The notes under the pieces: generated by a model
What the model saw: the letters and a program-made list of their open reading frames with translations, nothing else
Told to the model about the DNA's origin: nothing
The model's database searches: none
From: Actinomycetales bacterium
GTDB taxonomy: Bacteria > Actinomycetota > Actinomycetes > Actinomycetales > Cellulomonadaceae
DNA length: 64,000 nt
NCBI GenBank assembly: GCA_020444245.1
Contig: JAHLLI010000013.1
Span: forward strand, 62,001-126,000
Direction: 5' to 3'
In this document: positions 43,698 through 51,334 of the stretch, piece by piece
Numbering within the stretch: the stretch's first letter is position 1
How the letters are laid out: each line of letters starts with the position of its first letter
Program-made: the position numbers and the translations under genes

Positions 43698-44699
43698 TCA
43701 GCCCTCGCCGCGCCAGCGCGCGAAGGCCTCGAGCTTGCCGAACATGTCCTCGAACATCAGCCGGACGTCGAGCCGGGTGTAGACCCGGATCGGCCGCCCG
43801 CCGACGCCCGGCACGTACGCGCCGGAGCCGTCCAGGCGCGGGCACGCCACCACGACGTGGTCGCTGGAGGACGTGTCGGGCTGGAAGTGGCTCTGCAGGG
43901 CGGTGAGCAGGACCAGCGGGGAGTCGCCGAGCGCGTACGTCTCGCTGAACCCGTGCCCGGCGTCCCACATCCGCCGAGCGACGGACCTGACCGCCTCGAG
44001 CAGGTGGCGACCGAGCGCGCCCCGCGTGCCGACCCTGGCGCGCAGCTCGATGTCCGAGACCAGGCACTGGCGGTACATGTTGCGTGGCACCAGCCACAGC
44101 GGCAGGTCGGAGTCGTCGAACACGACCTGGCCGGCGGTCAGGTCGATGTTCAGGTTGTACTCGGGGTTGTCCACGCCGGGTGGCTCCTCGACCGTCCCGG
44201 GGAGCTCGGGGCCACCGATCCAGACGACGGTCAGCCGCCGGGCGATCGCGGGCTCGAGCAGCCAGGCGCTCGCCGTCTCGGTGAGCCCACCGCCGACGCA
44301 CAGGTACAGGGGCCGCGGATCGTCGCGCATCGCCTCGGCGACGATCGCGCGTGCGGCGGGGCTGTCCTGGGGCGTGGTGCGGTCGACGAGCCCGTGCTCG
44401 GCGCCGGGCCAGACCAGGCCGTCGCCGTCCAGCCCCATCACCGCGAACAGCTCGCGCAGGCGATCAGCGGCGTGTGCGGCGCTCTCGGGTCCCGGGTCGA
44501 ACGGGTCACCGGGGGCGAGGTGGGAGGCGACGATGCCGCGGATCTCCACGGCCGGCGACATCAGGTGGTGGACCACCTGGAAGAGGTCGTCCGGGTCGCC
44601 TGCGAAGTCGTTGTCGACGATGACCCGCACCCCGGCCGGGGCGAGGTCCTCGCCGCCGAGCCACGGGAAGGTCCCCGGCGCCCATGTCGGATGTGCCAC
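43698..44699 (-). CDS. Nucleoside-hydrolase-like protein
   Basis: A 333-residue protein with the metal-binding opening of nucleoside hydrolases, VIVDNDFAGDPDDLFQVVHHL (Asp 29, 31, 37 and 38), spaced two residues wider than the classical DxDPGxDD. Further signs: LYLCVGGGLTETASAWL, VVWIGGPEL, NPEYNLNIDLTAGQVVF and a late SPLVLLTAL. The family hydrolyses N-ribofuranosides. As first gene of a pentose-type operon it could instead cleave an imported pentofuranoside; inference. Three GTG codons are possible; the one at 44699 follows GAGGG by 5-6 bp. No signal peptide, so cytoplasmic. Confidence 0.8.
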   Translation of the reverse strand: MAHPTWAPGTFPWLGGEDLAPAGVRVIVDNDFAGDPDDLFQVVHHLMSPAVEIRGIVASHLAPGDPFDPGPESAAHAADRLRELFAVMGLDGDGLVWPGAEHGLVDRTTPQDSPAARAIVAEAMRDDPRPLYLCVGGGLTETASAWLLEPAIARRLTVVWIGGPELPGTVEEPPGVDNPEYNLNIDLTAGQVVFDDSDLPLWLVPRNMYRQCLVSDIELRARVGTRGALGRHLLEAVRSVARRMWDAGHGFSETYALGDSPLVLLTALQSHFQPDTSSSDHVVVACPRLDGSGAYVPGVGGRPIRVYTRLDVRLMFEDMFGKLEAFARWRGEG

Positions 44700-44721
44700 T
44701 GCCACCCTCACGATCGTTCGA

Positions 44722-44743
44722 ATTTCTATTCGTACATGAATCT
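44722..44743. promoter_or_regulatory. SorC-type element over the -10 box of the split-transketolase operon
   Basis: Pattern ATTTC-n-ATTCGT-nnn-TGAATCT, 22 bp, matching the site at 46928-46949 before the SorC regulator and GH3 at 18 of 22 positions with identical spacing. It covers the minus-strand -10 box TACGAA at 44729-44734. Confidence 0.7.
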
Positions 44744-44757
44744 GCAACGTAGGTTAA
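44729..44757 (-). promoter_or_regulatory. Promoter of the split-transketolase operon
   Basis: On the minus strand TTAACC (44752-44757) and TACGAA (44729-44734) are 17 bp apart. The -35 box lies in the LacI-type palindrome and the -10 box in the SorC-type element. Confidence 0.55.
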
Positions 44758-44765
44758 CGATAACC
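44752..44765. promoter_or_regulatory. LacI-type operator palindrome
   Basis: GGTTAACGATAACC: 5-bp arms GGTTA and TAACC around four bases. It lies 78 bp before the LacI start and covers the -35 box of the divergent operon, so the LacI protein at 44843 is the likely partner. Confidence 0.6.
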
Positions 44766-44842
44766 CATGGCGCCGCGCAAGGGACCCGGCAACGCGCCTT
44801 GGCTACGATTCGGTCACGGTCAGCAAGCAGCGAGGAGGCGCC

Positions 44843-45874
44843 GTGCCCGGCACCAGCCCGACACCGCGGGCCCGCGCGAGCATGGCCGACGTCGGACGGC
44901 TCGCCGAGGTCTCGGCGCAGACCGTCTCGCGCTACTTCTCCGGCCGTGGCTACGTGAGCGACGCGACACGGGCGCGTATCGAGGCCGCGGTCGCCGAGCT
45001 CGACTTCCGGCCCAACCTCAACGCGCGAAGCCTGCGCTCGGGCCGCTCCCACACGATCGGCGTCCTCGCGGTCGGGCCGATCAACTACGGCACCGCCGAG
45101 ATCCTGTCCGGGCTCACCAGCCGCGCCCAGGCCACCTCATACGCGATGGCCATCGCCCAGCTCGACCTCGACATGGCCGATCCGGCGAGCCGGGCGCAGA
45201 TCCGGCGGGCGCTGGACGGTCTGCTGTCCGCGACCGTGGACGGCGTCGTGGTCATGACGCCGTACCTGGGTCTCGAGGACCTGTTGGAGGGCCGCCTGGA
45301 GTCGGTACCGGCCGTGACCGTGTCCGGACGACCGCGCCAGGAGCAGGACTCGGTCACGGTGGACTCCCACGCCGCCGGCGTGCTGGGCACCCGCCACCTG
45401 GTCGACCTGGGCCACACCCGGATCCTGCACCTGGCCGGGCCGACCGACCGGAACGAGGCCAACGACCGCGAGCAGGGCTACCGCGAGGTCCTGGCCGAGG
45501 CCGGGCTCGAACCCCTGCCCCTCGTGCGGGGCGACTGGTCCGCGGCGTCCGGCCACGTCGCGGCGATGGCCGTCGCCCCCGGGACCTTCACGGCGGTCGC
45601 CGCCGGGAACGACCAGATGGCCCTCGGCTTCCTGGCCGGGATGCGCGAGCGCGGTCTCGGGTGCCCCCGCGACTTCTCGATCGTCGGGGTGGACGACATG
45701 CCCGACGCGCGCTACTTCGCGCCCGCCCTGTCCACCGTGGAGATGGACTTCGCCCGGCTCGGCAGGGTCGCGATCGACATGCTTCGCCAACGGATCGACT
45801 CCGGCGAGCACGTGCCGCGCACCCGGCTCGAGCCCAGGCTCGTCGTCCGGGACTCGACCGCGCCACCCGGCTGA
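44843..45874 (+). CDS. LacI family transcriptional regulator
   Basis: A 343-residue LacI/GalR regulator. The helix-turn-helix begins SMADVGRLAEVSAQTVSRYFSGRGYVSDATR at residues 13-43, then the hinge and a sugar-binding domain with VSGRPRQEQDSVTVDSHAAG and SIVGVDDMPDARYFAPALSTVEMDF. The GTG start has GAGGAGG 5 bp upstream. It is divergent from the split-transketolase operon, whose -35 box sits in a LacI-type palindrome, and convergent with a SorC-type regulator gene. It should repress the operon until the sugar or its phosphate is present. Confidence 0.92.
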   Translation: MPGTSPTPRARASMADVGRLAEVSAQTVSRYFSGRGYVSDATRARIEAAVAELDFRPNLNARSLRSGRSHTIGVLAVGPINYGTAEILSGLTSRAQATSYAMAIAQLDLDMADPASRAQIRRALDGLLSATVDGVVVMTPYLGLEDLLEGRLESVPAVTVSGRPRQEQDSVTVDSHAAGVLGTRHLVDLGHTRILHLAGPTDRNEANDREQGYREVLAEAGLEPLPLVRGDWSAASGHVAAMAVAPGTFTAVAAGNDQMALGFLAGMRERGLGCPRDFSIVGVDDMPDARYFAPALSTVEMDFARLGRVAIDMLRQRIDSGEHVPRTRLEPRLVVRDSTAPPG

Positions 45875-45883
45875 CCGGGGCGT

Positions 45884-46873
45884 CTAGCTCTCGCCCTCGA
45901 GCAGGCGCTCGGCCTCCTCTGCGTCCGTGATCAGCACGTTCACCCAGCCACCCAGGAGGGCGGCCCGGATCGCGGAGTGCTTGCGCGCCCCACCGGCGAC
46001 CCCGACCCGTCGCGGGATCTGCAGCAGCTGCTCGTAGGAGATCCCGACCACCCGGGCATCGATGTCGGAGCGCACGGGCTCGCCGGCGGCGTCGAAGAAC
46101 CGCTGGCAGATGTCGCCGACGGCGCCCGCCTCGCGCAGCAGCCGCTGGTCGGACTCCGGCAGCGCGTTGCCGCTCTCCTGGAGCAGCGGCGACGGCTCGA
46201 GCGACCCGATGCCGACCAGGACCATGGTGAGCCTGGCCCACAGATCCATCACCTCGCCGATCGCCGGGTCCGCCATGAGCGCGGCCCGGGCCGACGCGCT
46301 GCCGAGCAGGCCCGGAGCGGGCAGGAACACCGGCGCGGCCCCGGTCGCCGCCGCGAGCTGGCCCAGCAGTCGGGTGGCCTGCATCTGGACACGGTGCTCC
46401 CCTACGCCGCCGACCAGCTGGACCACCGCGTCGGCGACCTGCGAGCGCGCCGCGCGCATGCGCTCCACGGTGGCCAGCAGGGTCGCCGACCAGGACGCGA
46501 TGCCGATCGTGTCCCCGCCGGTCAAGGTGGTCTCCAGGTGCACCGCCGTCGCCGCCCCGAGGGCGGCGACCACGTCACGTTCGGAACCCGAGACGTCGAC
46601 CACCACGGCCTCGCCGAGGCCGTACCGCGCCTCGAGCTCCTCCTCGATGTCGGTGTGCACCCCGGGCGGCAGCGACACGGTGGTGCGCACGACGCCGATC
46701 TCCTCGGCACGCTTGAGCAGGCGGGAGACCCGCGGCTGGGAGATGTGCAGCTCGGCCGCGATCTCGCCCTGACGCATCCCCCGCTCGTGGTAGAGCCGCG
46801 CGACCTTGACCATGAGGCGCAGCAGGTCGTCCGACCGCGCGAATGCGGGCGGGCCCGGCGGTTCAGCGCGCAC
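45884..46873 (-). CDS. SorC family sugar-responsive regulator
   Basis: A 329-residue regulator. The N-terminal helix-turn-helix is RLYHERGMRQGEIAAELHISQPRVSRLLKRAEEIGVV (residues 26-62), with the C-terminal sugar-phosphate-binding domain of the SorC/DeoR-C type (DTIGIASWSATLLATVERM, VVQLVGGVG, ARVVGISYEQLLQIPRRVGVAGGARKHSAIRAALLGG). The start is a GTG at 46873. The 22-bp element in its own promoter recurs over the -10 box of the split-transketolase operon, so it probably senses a phosphorylated intermediate of that pathway and controls the operon, GH3 and itself. Confidence 0.92.
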   Translation of the reverse strand: MRAEPPGPPAFARSDDLLRLMVKVARLYHERGMRQGEIAAELHISQPRVSRLLKRAEEIGVVRTTVSLPPGVHTDIEEELEARYGLGEAVVVDVSGSERDVVAALGAATAVHLETTLTGGDTIGIASWSATLLATVERMRAARSQVADAVVQLVGGVGEHRVQMQATRLLGQLAAATGAAPVFLPAPGLLGSASARAALMADPAIGEVMDLWARLTMVLVGIGSLEPSPLLQESGNALPESDQRLLREAGAVGDICQRFFDAAGEPVRSDIDARVVGISYEQLLQIPRRVGVAGGARKHSAIRAALLGGWVNVLITDAEEAERLLEGES

Positions 46874-46927
46874 GTTCCCTCACCCCTGCTCCCGTGACCG
46901 CGCCGGACGGGGACCGCGCGGGATAGC

Positions 46928-46949
46928 ATTTCGATTCGTTGCTGAATCT
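46928..46949. promoter_or_regulatory. SorC-type element between the SorC gene and GH3
   Basis: Same 22-bp pattern as at 44722-44743 (18 of 22 identical). It contains the inverted pair GATTC-6 bases-GAATC and lies 55 bp before the SorC start and 83 bp before the GH3 start. A TAGCAT -10-like hexamer abuts it on the plus strand. Confidence 0.7.
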
Positions 46950-47031
46950 ATCGGACGAACGGCGTCGCGTCGCGGACTGCGAGCTCCGACCGCGCGACCC
47001 GCCCCGCACCGCCGCGAGAAGGAGTGCGCCC

Positions 47032-49290
47032 ATGGCGTCGCACGAGACCACGACCCCCGTCGCCGACCTCACCCTGGAGGAGAAGGCAGCACTGGTCAGC
47101 GGACGCGACTTCTGGCGGACGGCGCAGCTGGAAGGCCACGGGCTCGGCTCGATCATGCTCACCGACGGCCCCCACGGCCTGCGGAAGCAGGTGGCCGACC
47201 CCGACCGGATCGGCCTGGAAGCAGCGGTCCCTGCGACGTGCTTCCCGACCGCCGCGACGTTGGGTTCGACCTGGGACGTCGACCTGGTGCGCCGGGTCGG
47301 CGAGGCGCTCGGCGCGCAGACCCGCGCGAACCAGGTGTCGGTGCTGCTGGGCCCGGGCGTGAACATCAAGCGGTCGCCGCTGTGCGGACGCAACTTCGAG
47401 TACGTCTCGGAGGACCCGTACCTGTCCGGGCGGATCGGCGCGGGTCTGGTCGCCGGCATCCAGTCGGCCGGTGTGGGGGCCTCGCTCAAGCACTTCGCGG
47501 CCAACAACCAGGAGACCGACCGGATGCGGGTGTCGGCGGAGGTGGACGAGCGCACGCTGCGCGAGATCTACCTGCCGGCCTTCGAGCACGTCGTGACGAC
47601 CACCCAGCCGTGGACCGTGATGTGCTCGTACAACCGGATCAACGGCGTGCACGCCTCACGGGACCCGTGGCTGCTGACCACCGTGCTGCGCGAGGAGTGG
47701 GGCCTCGAGGGCCTGGTGGTCTCCGACTGGGGCGCCGTGGTCGACGCCCCCGACTCGGTCGCCGCCGGCCTGGACCTGGAGATGCCCGGCACCGCCGGCC
47801 GGTCGGCTGCGGCGATCGTCGCGGCGGTCCGCAGCGGCCGGCTGGCCGAGGCGGACCTCGACACCGCCGCCACACGCGTCCTGGCCCTGGTGGCACGCGC
47901 GCAACCGGCGCTCGCCGAGCCCGGGACCGCCGACCTCGACGCGCACCACGTGCTCGCCCGGGAGGCCGCAGCCGCGGGCAGCGTCCTGCTGGCGAACACA
48001 CCCGTGGACGGGGCGCCGCTCCTGCCGCTGGCCCCAGGCGCCCGGCTCGCCGTGGTGGGCGAGCTCGCACGGAGCCCCCGCTACCAGGGCGCCGGCTCGT
48101 CGCAGGTCACGCCGACGCAGGTGGACGACCTGCTCACCGCGCTCGGCGAGCGCCTCGGGGCGCACGTGCCGTTCGCGCCGGGGTACACCGTCGACGGCGG
48201 CGACGCCGACGCCGCGCTGCGCGAGGACGCGGCCCGGGTGGCCTCCGGAGCGGACGTCGTCGTGGTGTTCCTGGGGCTGCCCGCCGCGGCCGAGTCCGAG
48301 GGCTTCGACCGGACCCACCTCGACCTGCCCGCGAACCAGGTCGCCGCCCTGGAGGCGGTGGCCGCCGCGAACCCGCGGGTCGTCGTGGTGCTGGCCAACG
48401 GTGGCGTCGTGACGATGCCGTGGGCGCACCACGCGCCGGCGATCCTGGAGACCTGGCTGGGTGGGCAGGCCGCCGGCTCGGCGATCGCCGACGTGCTGCT
48501 CGGCCTGCGCGAGCCCGGCGGGCGCCTCGCCGAGACCATCCCGCACCGCCTGGTGGACACCCCGTCGTTCGGCGCCTTTCCCGGCGATCCCGGCCGGCCG
48601 GGGACAGTCCGGTACGGCGAGGGCGTGCTGGTCGGGTACCGGTGGTACGACACCCGCGAGATGGATGTGGCGTTCCCGTTCGGCCACGGGCTGGGCTACA
48701 CGAGGTTCGAGTTCGCCTCTCCCACCGCGACGGTCACCGGCGCGGGGCGCGACGTCGAGGTACGGGTGGCCGTGCGGGTCACCAACACCGGCACGCGGAC
48801 GGGCAGCGAGGTCGTCCAGGTGTACGTCGCCGACCCCGAGTCGCAGGTGACGCGCCCCACGCGCGAGCTGAAGGGCTTCGCCAAGGTCCGGCTCGAGCCG
48901 GGCGAGTCCCGGGAGGTCACCGTCACGCTCGGCGCACGGGACCTGTCGTACTGGCACCCGGGCCTGCGCCGCTGGGTGGTCGAGGGCGGCGCATTCCGGA
49001 TCGAGGTCGGGGCCAGCTCGCGCGACCTCCGCGGCAGCGTCGAGGTCCAGGTCGACGGGGAGCCGCTGTGGCTGCCGCTCGACGAGGACTCCACGCTCGG
49101 CGAGTGGCGGGTGCACCCGGTGGGTGGCCCGCTGGTCGAGCGCGCGCTGGCCGCCGGCCCCGCCGTGGACGCGGGCCTGGCCGCCATGATCGACGAGATG
49201 CCGATGCGGCTGCTCGCGTCCTTCGGGATCGGCGGGTTCGACCCGCAGTCCCTGGCGGCGCTCGTGGCCGAGGCGCAGGCGGCTGGCTAG
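47032..49290 (+). CDS. Glycoside hydrolase family 3 beta-glycosidase
   Basis: A 752-residue GH3 enzyme. The TIM-barrel domain holds IMLTDGPHGLRKQ, GRNFEYVSEDPYLSGRIGAG, LKHFAANNQE and the nucleophile Asp in LVVSDWGAVVDA near residue 233. The alpha/beta sandwich follows from about 300 and a C-terminal fibronectin-III-like domain from about 560. No signal peptide, so cytoplasmic. AAGGAG lies 8 bp before the ATG. The shared 22-bp element links it to the split-transketolase operon; it may release the pentose used there. GH3 members include beta-glucosidases, xylosidases and arabinosidases, so substrate is open. Its stop shares CTAG with the convergent GNAT gene. Confidence 0.94.
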   Translation: MASHETTTPVADLTLEEKAALVSGRDFWRTAQLEGHGLGSIMLTDGPHGLRKQVADPDRIGLEAAVPATCFPTAATLGSTWDVDLVRRVGEALGAQTRANQVSVLLGPGVNIKRSPLCGRNFEYVSEDPYLSGRIGAGLVAGIQSAGVGASLKHFAANNQETDRMRVSAEVDERTLREIYLPAFEHVVTTTQPWTVMCSYNRINGVHASRDPWLLTTVLREEWGLEGLVVSDWGAVVDAPDSVAAGLDLEMPGTAGRSAAAIVAAVRSGRLAEADLDTAATRVLALVARAQPALAEPGTADLDAHHVLAREAAAAGSVLLANTPVDGAPLLPLAPGARLAVVGELARSPRYQGAGSSQVTPTQVDDLLTALGERLGAHVPFAPGYTVDGGDADAALREDAARVASGADVVVVFLGLPAAAESEGFDRTHLDLPANQVAALEAVAAANPRVVVVLANGGVVTMPWAHHAPAILETWLGGQAAGSAIADVLLGLREPGGRLAETIPHRLVDTPSFGAFPGDPGRPGTVRYGEGVLVGYRWYDTREMDVAFPFGHGLGYTRFEFASPTATVTGAGRDVEVRVAVRVTNTGTRTGSEVVQVYVADPESQVTRPTRELKGFAKVRLEPGESREVTVTLGARDLSYWHPGLRRWVVEGGAFRIEVGASSRDLRGSVEVQVDGEPLWLPLDEDSTLGEWRVHPVGGPLVERALAAGPAVDAGLAAMIDEMPMRLLASFGIGGFDPQSLAALVAEAQAAG

Positions 49291-50093
49291 GCCGGCTGGA
49301 ACAGCAGGTAGGGCAGCTCGACCGTCGGGACGAACCCGAGCCGGGTGGCCAGCCGGAACGACGCCTCGTTGCCGCGCCGGCACGACCAGACCGGGGTCGT
49401 GCCGCGCGCGAGCAGGTCGTCGATCATCGCCGCGGCCACGGCCGCGCCGAGCCCACGACCGCGGAGCTCCCGCCGGGTCTCGATGCCGATCTCGAGGCCG
49501 TCGCAGTACGGGAACGAGGCGAAGGCCATCGCACCGACCACGCCGTCGCGCCGCGCGCACCAGCCCCCGCCGTGGGCGAGGAACTGCTCGGCGTCGCGCC
49601 AGAAGGCGGACGGCGCGACGCCGGCGTCGAAGGCGAAGTCCTCGCCCCGCGCCGGTTCGAGCACCCACCCCTCACCGACCGCGAACCCCGACCGCTGCCG
49701 CGCGAAGCGCTGTGGGTCGAAGGCGAAGTTGGCCCGCACCTCCTCGGCCACCTCCGCGCCGGGCACGGACCGGCGCAACGCCTCGGCCCACGGCAGCGCG
49801 GCCCAGCGCGGGTCGACCTGGAGCCACTCGGGCTCCGGTGCCGCGATCCGCGTCGCGACGTGCGCCACGACCTCGTCGAAGGCGTCGCCGAGGCGGTCGC
49901 CCCAGATCAGCGACATGCCGTAGTGGTGGCGCGCGTATGCTGCACCGCTGCCGAAGGACGGGGAGGTCCACACCTCGCCGTCGACGACGCCGTCGAGCAC
50001 TGCGCGCACGAAGCCGACGTTGGCGCCGACGGCGGTCAGCGACGCGAGGAGCTGGGAGTCCGCCCGTGCGGCGAGGTCTGCCATGGCGCCCAT
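49287..50093 (-). CDS. GNAT family acetyltransferase
   Basis: A 268-residue protein of the longer GNAT type (as in the zwittermicin-resistance-like group). The N-terminal half is family specific (VWTSPSFGSGAAYARHHYGMSLIWGD); the acetyl-CoA site is ETRRELRGRGLGAAVAAAMIDDLLARG near residue 220, followed by CRRGNEASFRLATRLGF. Two ATG codons (50093 and 50084) lie near each other without a clear ribosome site. The stop codon is within a CTAG shared with GH3. Substrate unknown; amino groups of small molecules or proteins are typical. Confidence 0.85.
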   Translation of the reverse strand: MGAMADLAARADSQLLASLTAVGANVGFVRAVLDGVVDGEVWTSPSFGSGAAYARHHYGMSLIWGDRLGDAFDEVVAHVATRIAAPEPEWLQVDPRWAALPWAEALRRSVPGAEVAEEVRANFAFDPQRFARQRSGFAVGEGWVLEPARGEDFAFDAGVAPSAFWRDAEQFLAHGGGWCARRDGVVGAMAFASFPYCDGLEIGIETRRELRGRGLGAAVAAAMIDDLLARGTTPVWSCRRGNEASFRLATRLGFVPTVELPYLLFQPA

Positions 50094-50150
50094 TCTGGTC
50101 CGGGCGCGTGCCGCGGCACGCATGCCACGACGCCGGAATACCGTGAACCC

Positions 50151-50621
50151 GTGAGCACCCCACCCCCGGCGGACCAGGGCCCGACCCGACCGGGTGCGCC
50201 GCCCCGCGGCCTGACCCCGTTCGTCGTCGTCATCGGGATCGCCGTCCTCGTGGTGACCGTGACGATGCTCGCGCGCCGGGACGGCGGGACACCTGCCCCG
50301 GAGCCGTCCGCCACGACCACGTCGATCGGCCCCGGCCAGGTCCGCGGCCCGGTGGCGATCGACTCGGCGGTCACCGACGGCACCACGCTGTGGCTTCAGG
50401 TGGCCAGCTGCCACGGCGACCCTGGGGTCTCGGTGCTCGAGGAGACCGGCTCCCAGGTGCGGGTGCAGGTCACCTCGACGGTCACCGACCCCGGCGACGC
50501 CTGCCTGGACGACGTCACCGTCGACCTGTCCGCGCCGTTCGGCGACCGCAGGCTGTTCGACCTGCGCGACGGCGCGGACCGGGCGCGCGAGGTACCCGTC
50601 ACGACGGGCCCGATCCCCTAG
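50151..50621 (+). CDS. Small membrane-anchored protein, unknown
   Basis: A 156-residue protein with a Pro-rich cytoplasmic N-terminus, one membrane helix (PFVVVIGIAVLVVTVTMLA, about residues 23-42), a Thr/Pro/Ser linker and an extracytoplasmic beta-rich domain of about 90 residues (TLWLQVASCHGDPGVSVLEETGSQVRVQVTSTV). Two cysteines (SCHGD and DACLDD) could form a disulfide outside. The GTG start at 50151 is divergent from the GNAT gene. It overlaps the end of the convergent nrdG gene by 4 bp. I do not recognise a family. Confidence 0.7.
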   Translation: MSTPPPADQGPTRPGAPPRGLTPFVVVIGIAVLVVTVTMLARRDGGTPAPEPSATTTSIGPGQVRGPVAIDSAVTDGTTLWLQVASCHGDPGVSVLEETGSQVRVQVTSTVTDPGDACLDDVTVDLSAPFGDRRLFDLRDGADRAREVPVTTGPIP

Positions 50622-51334
50622 GTCCCGTCGCGCCCCGAGGCGACATCCGCGAGCGCCAGGGCGTACTCCGGGCGCACCCCGACGGTGCGGACCTCCTGGA
50701 GCACGTGGTCGCGCACCCCCAGGTCCGCGAGCAGACGGCGCAGCCCGGCCACGTCGGCGTCGTCGAGGACTGTCGGGTCCACGGTGGTGCGCACCTGGAC
50801 ATCGACGCCCGAGTCGAGCACGAGTCGCAGCGACTCCAGGGCCGGGCGGGCGCTGTGGGCCGTACCGGTGACCGCGTCGTAGCGCGCCGGCGGCGCCTTG
50901 ACGTCCAGACCGACCCAGTCCACCAGGGGCAACAGCTCGGCCAGCCGCCGCGGGTAGGCGCCGCCGGTGTGCAGCCCGACGCCGAAGCCGGCGGCCCGGA
51001 CCTCCCGCATCGCGTCCGCGAGGGCGCGCTGGCGGGTGGGCTCGCCGCCGGAGAACACCACGCCATCGAGCAGCCCGCGACGGCCGGCGAGCAGGGCGCG
51101 CACGCCCGACCAGGCCACCTGCCCGGGGGCCCGGGGGTCGCAGATCGCGTGGTTGTGGCAGTACCCGCACCGCCACGGGCAGCCCTGGAGGAACAGGGTG
51201 GCGGTCAGCCGGTCCGGCCAGTCGCACGTCGACAGGGGCGCGAGCCCCGCGATCACGAGGTCGTCGGCGGTGGTGCCGGCCGGACGCCCCGCACTCGGGA
51301 CGCCCGGCGGCACCGTCGCCTCAGGCCGAGGCAC
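50618..51334 (-). CDS. nrdG: Anaerobic ribonucleotide reductase activating enzyme
   Basis: A 238-residue radical-SAM protein. The cluster motif CPWRCGYCHN gives Cys 52, 56 and 59, with SAM-binding SGGEPTRQ near 95. It installs the glycyl radical on NrdD using S-adenosylmethionine. It is longer than E. coli NrdG (154 residues), as expected for the group typical of NrdD2-like partners. The GTG start lies 14 bp inside the nrdD stop region, so the two are coupled. Confidence 0.9.
   Translation of the reverse strand: MPRPEATVPPGVPSAGRPAGTTADDLVIAGLAPLSTCDWPDRLTATLFLQGCPWRCGYCHNHAICDPRAPGQVAWSGVRALLAGRRGLLDGVVFSGGEPTRQRALADAMREVRAAGFGVGLHTGGAYPRRLAELLPLVDWVGLDVKAPPARYDAVTGTAHSARPALESLRLVLDSGVDVQVRTTVDPTVLDDADVAGLRRLLADLGVRDHVLQEVRTVGVRPEYALALADVASGRDGT

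Noticed and set aside
46806-50150. Long plus-strand frame before the small membrane protein
   Set aside because: Only its end (from 50151) has coding character; the rest is a shadow of GH3.
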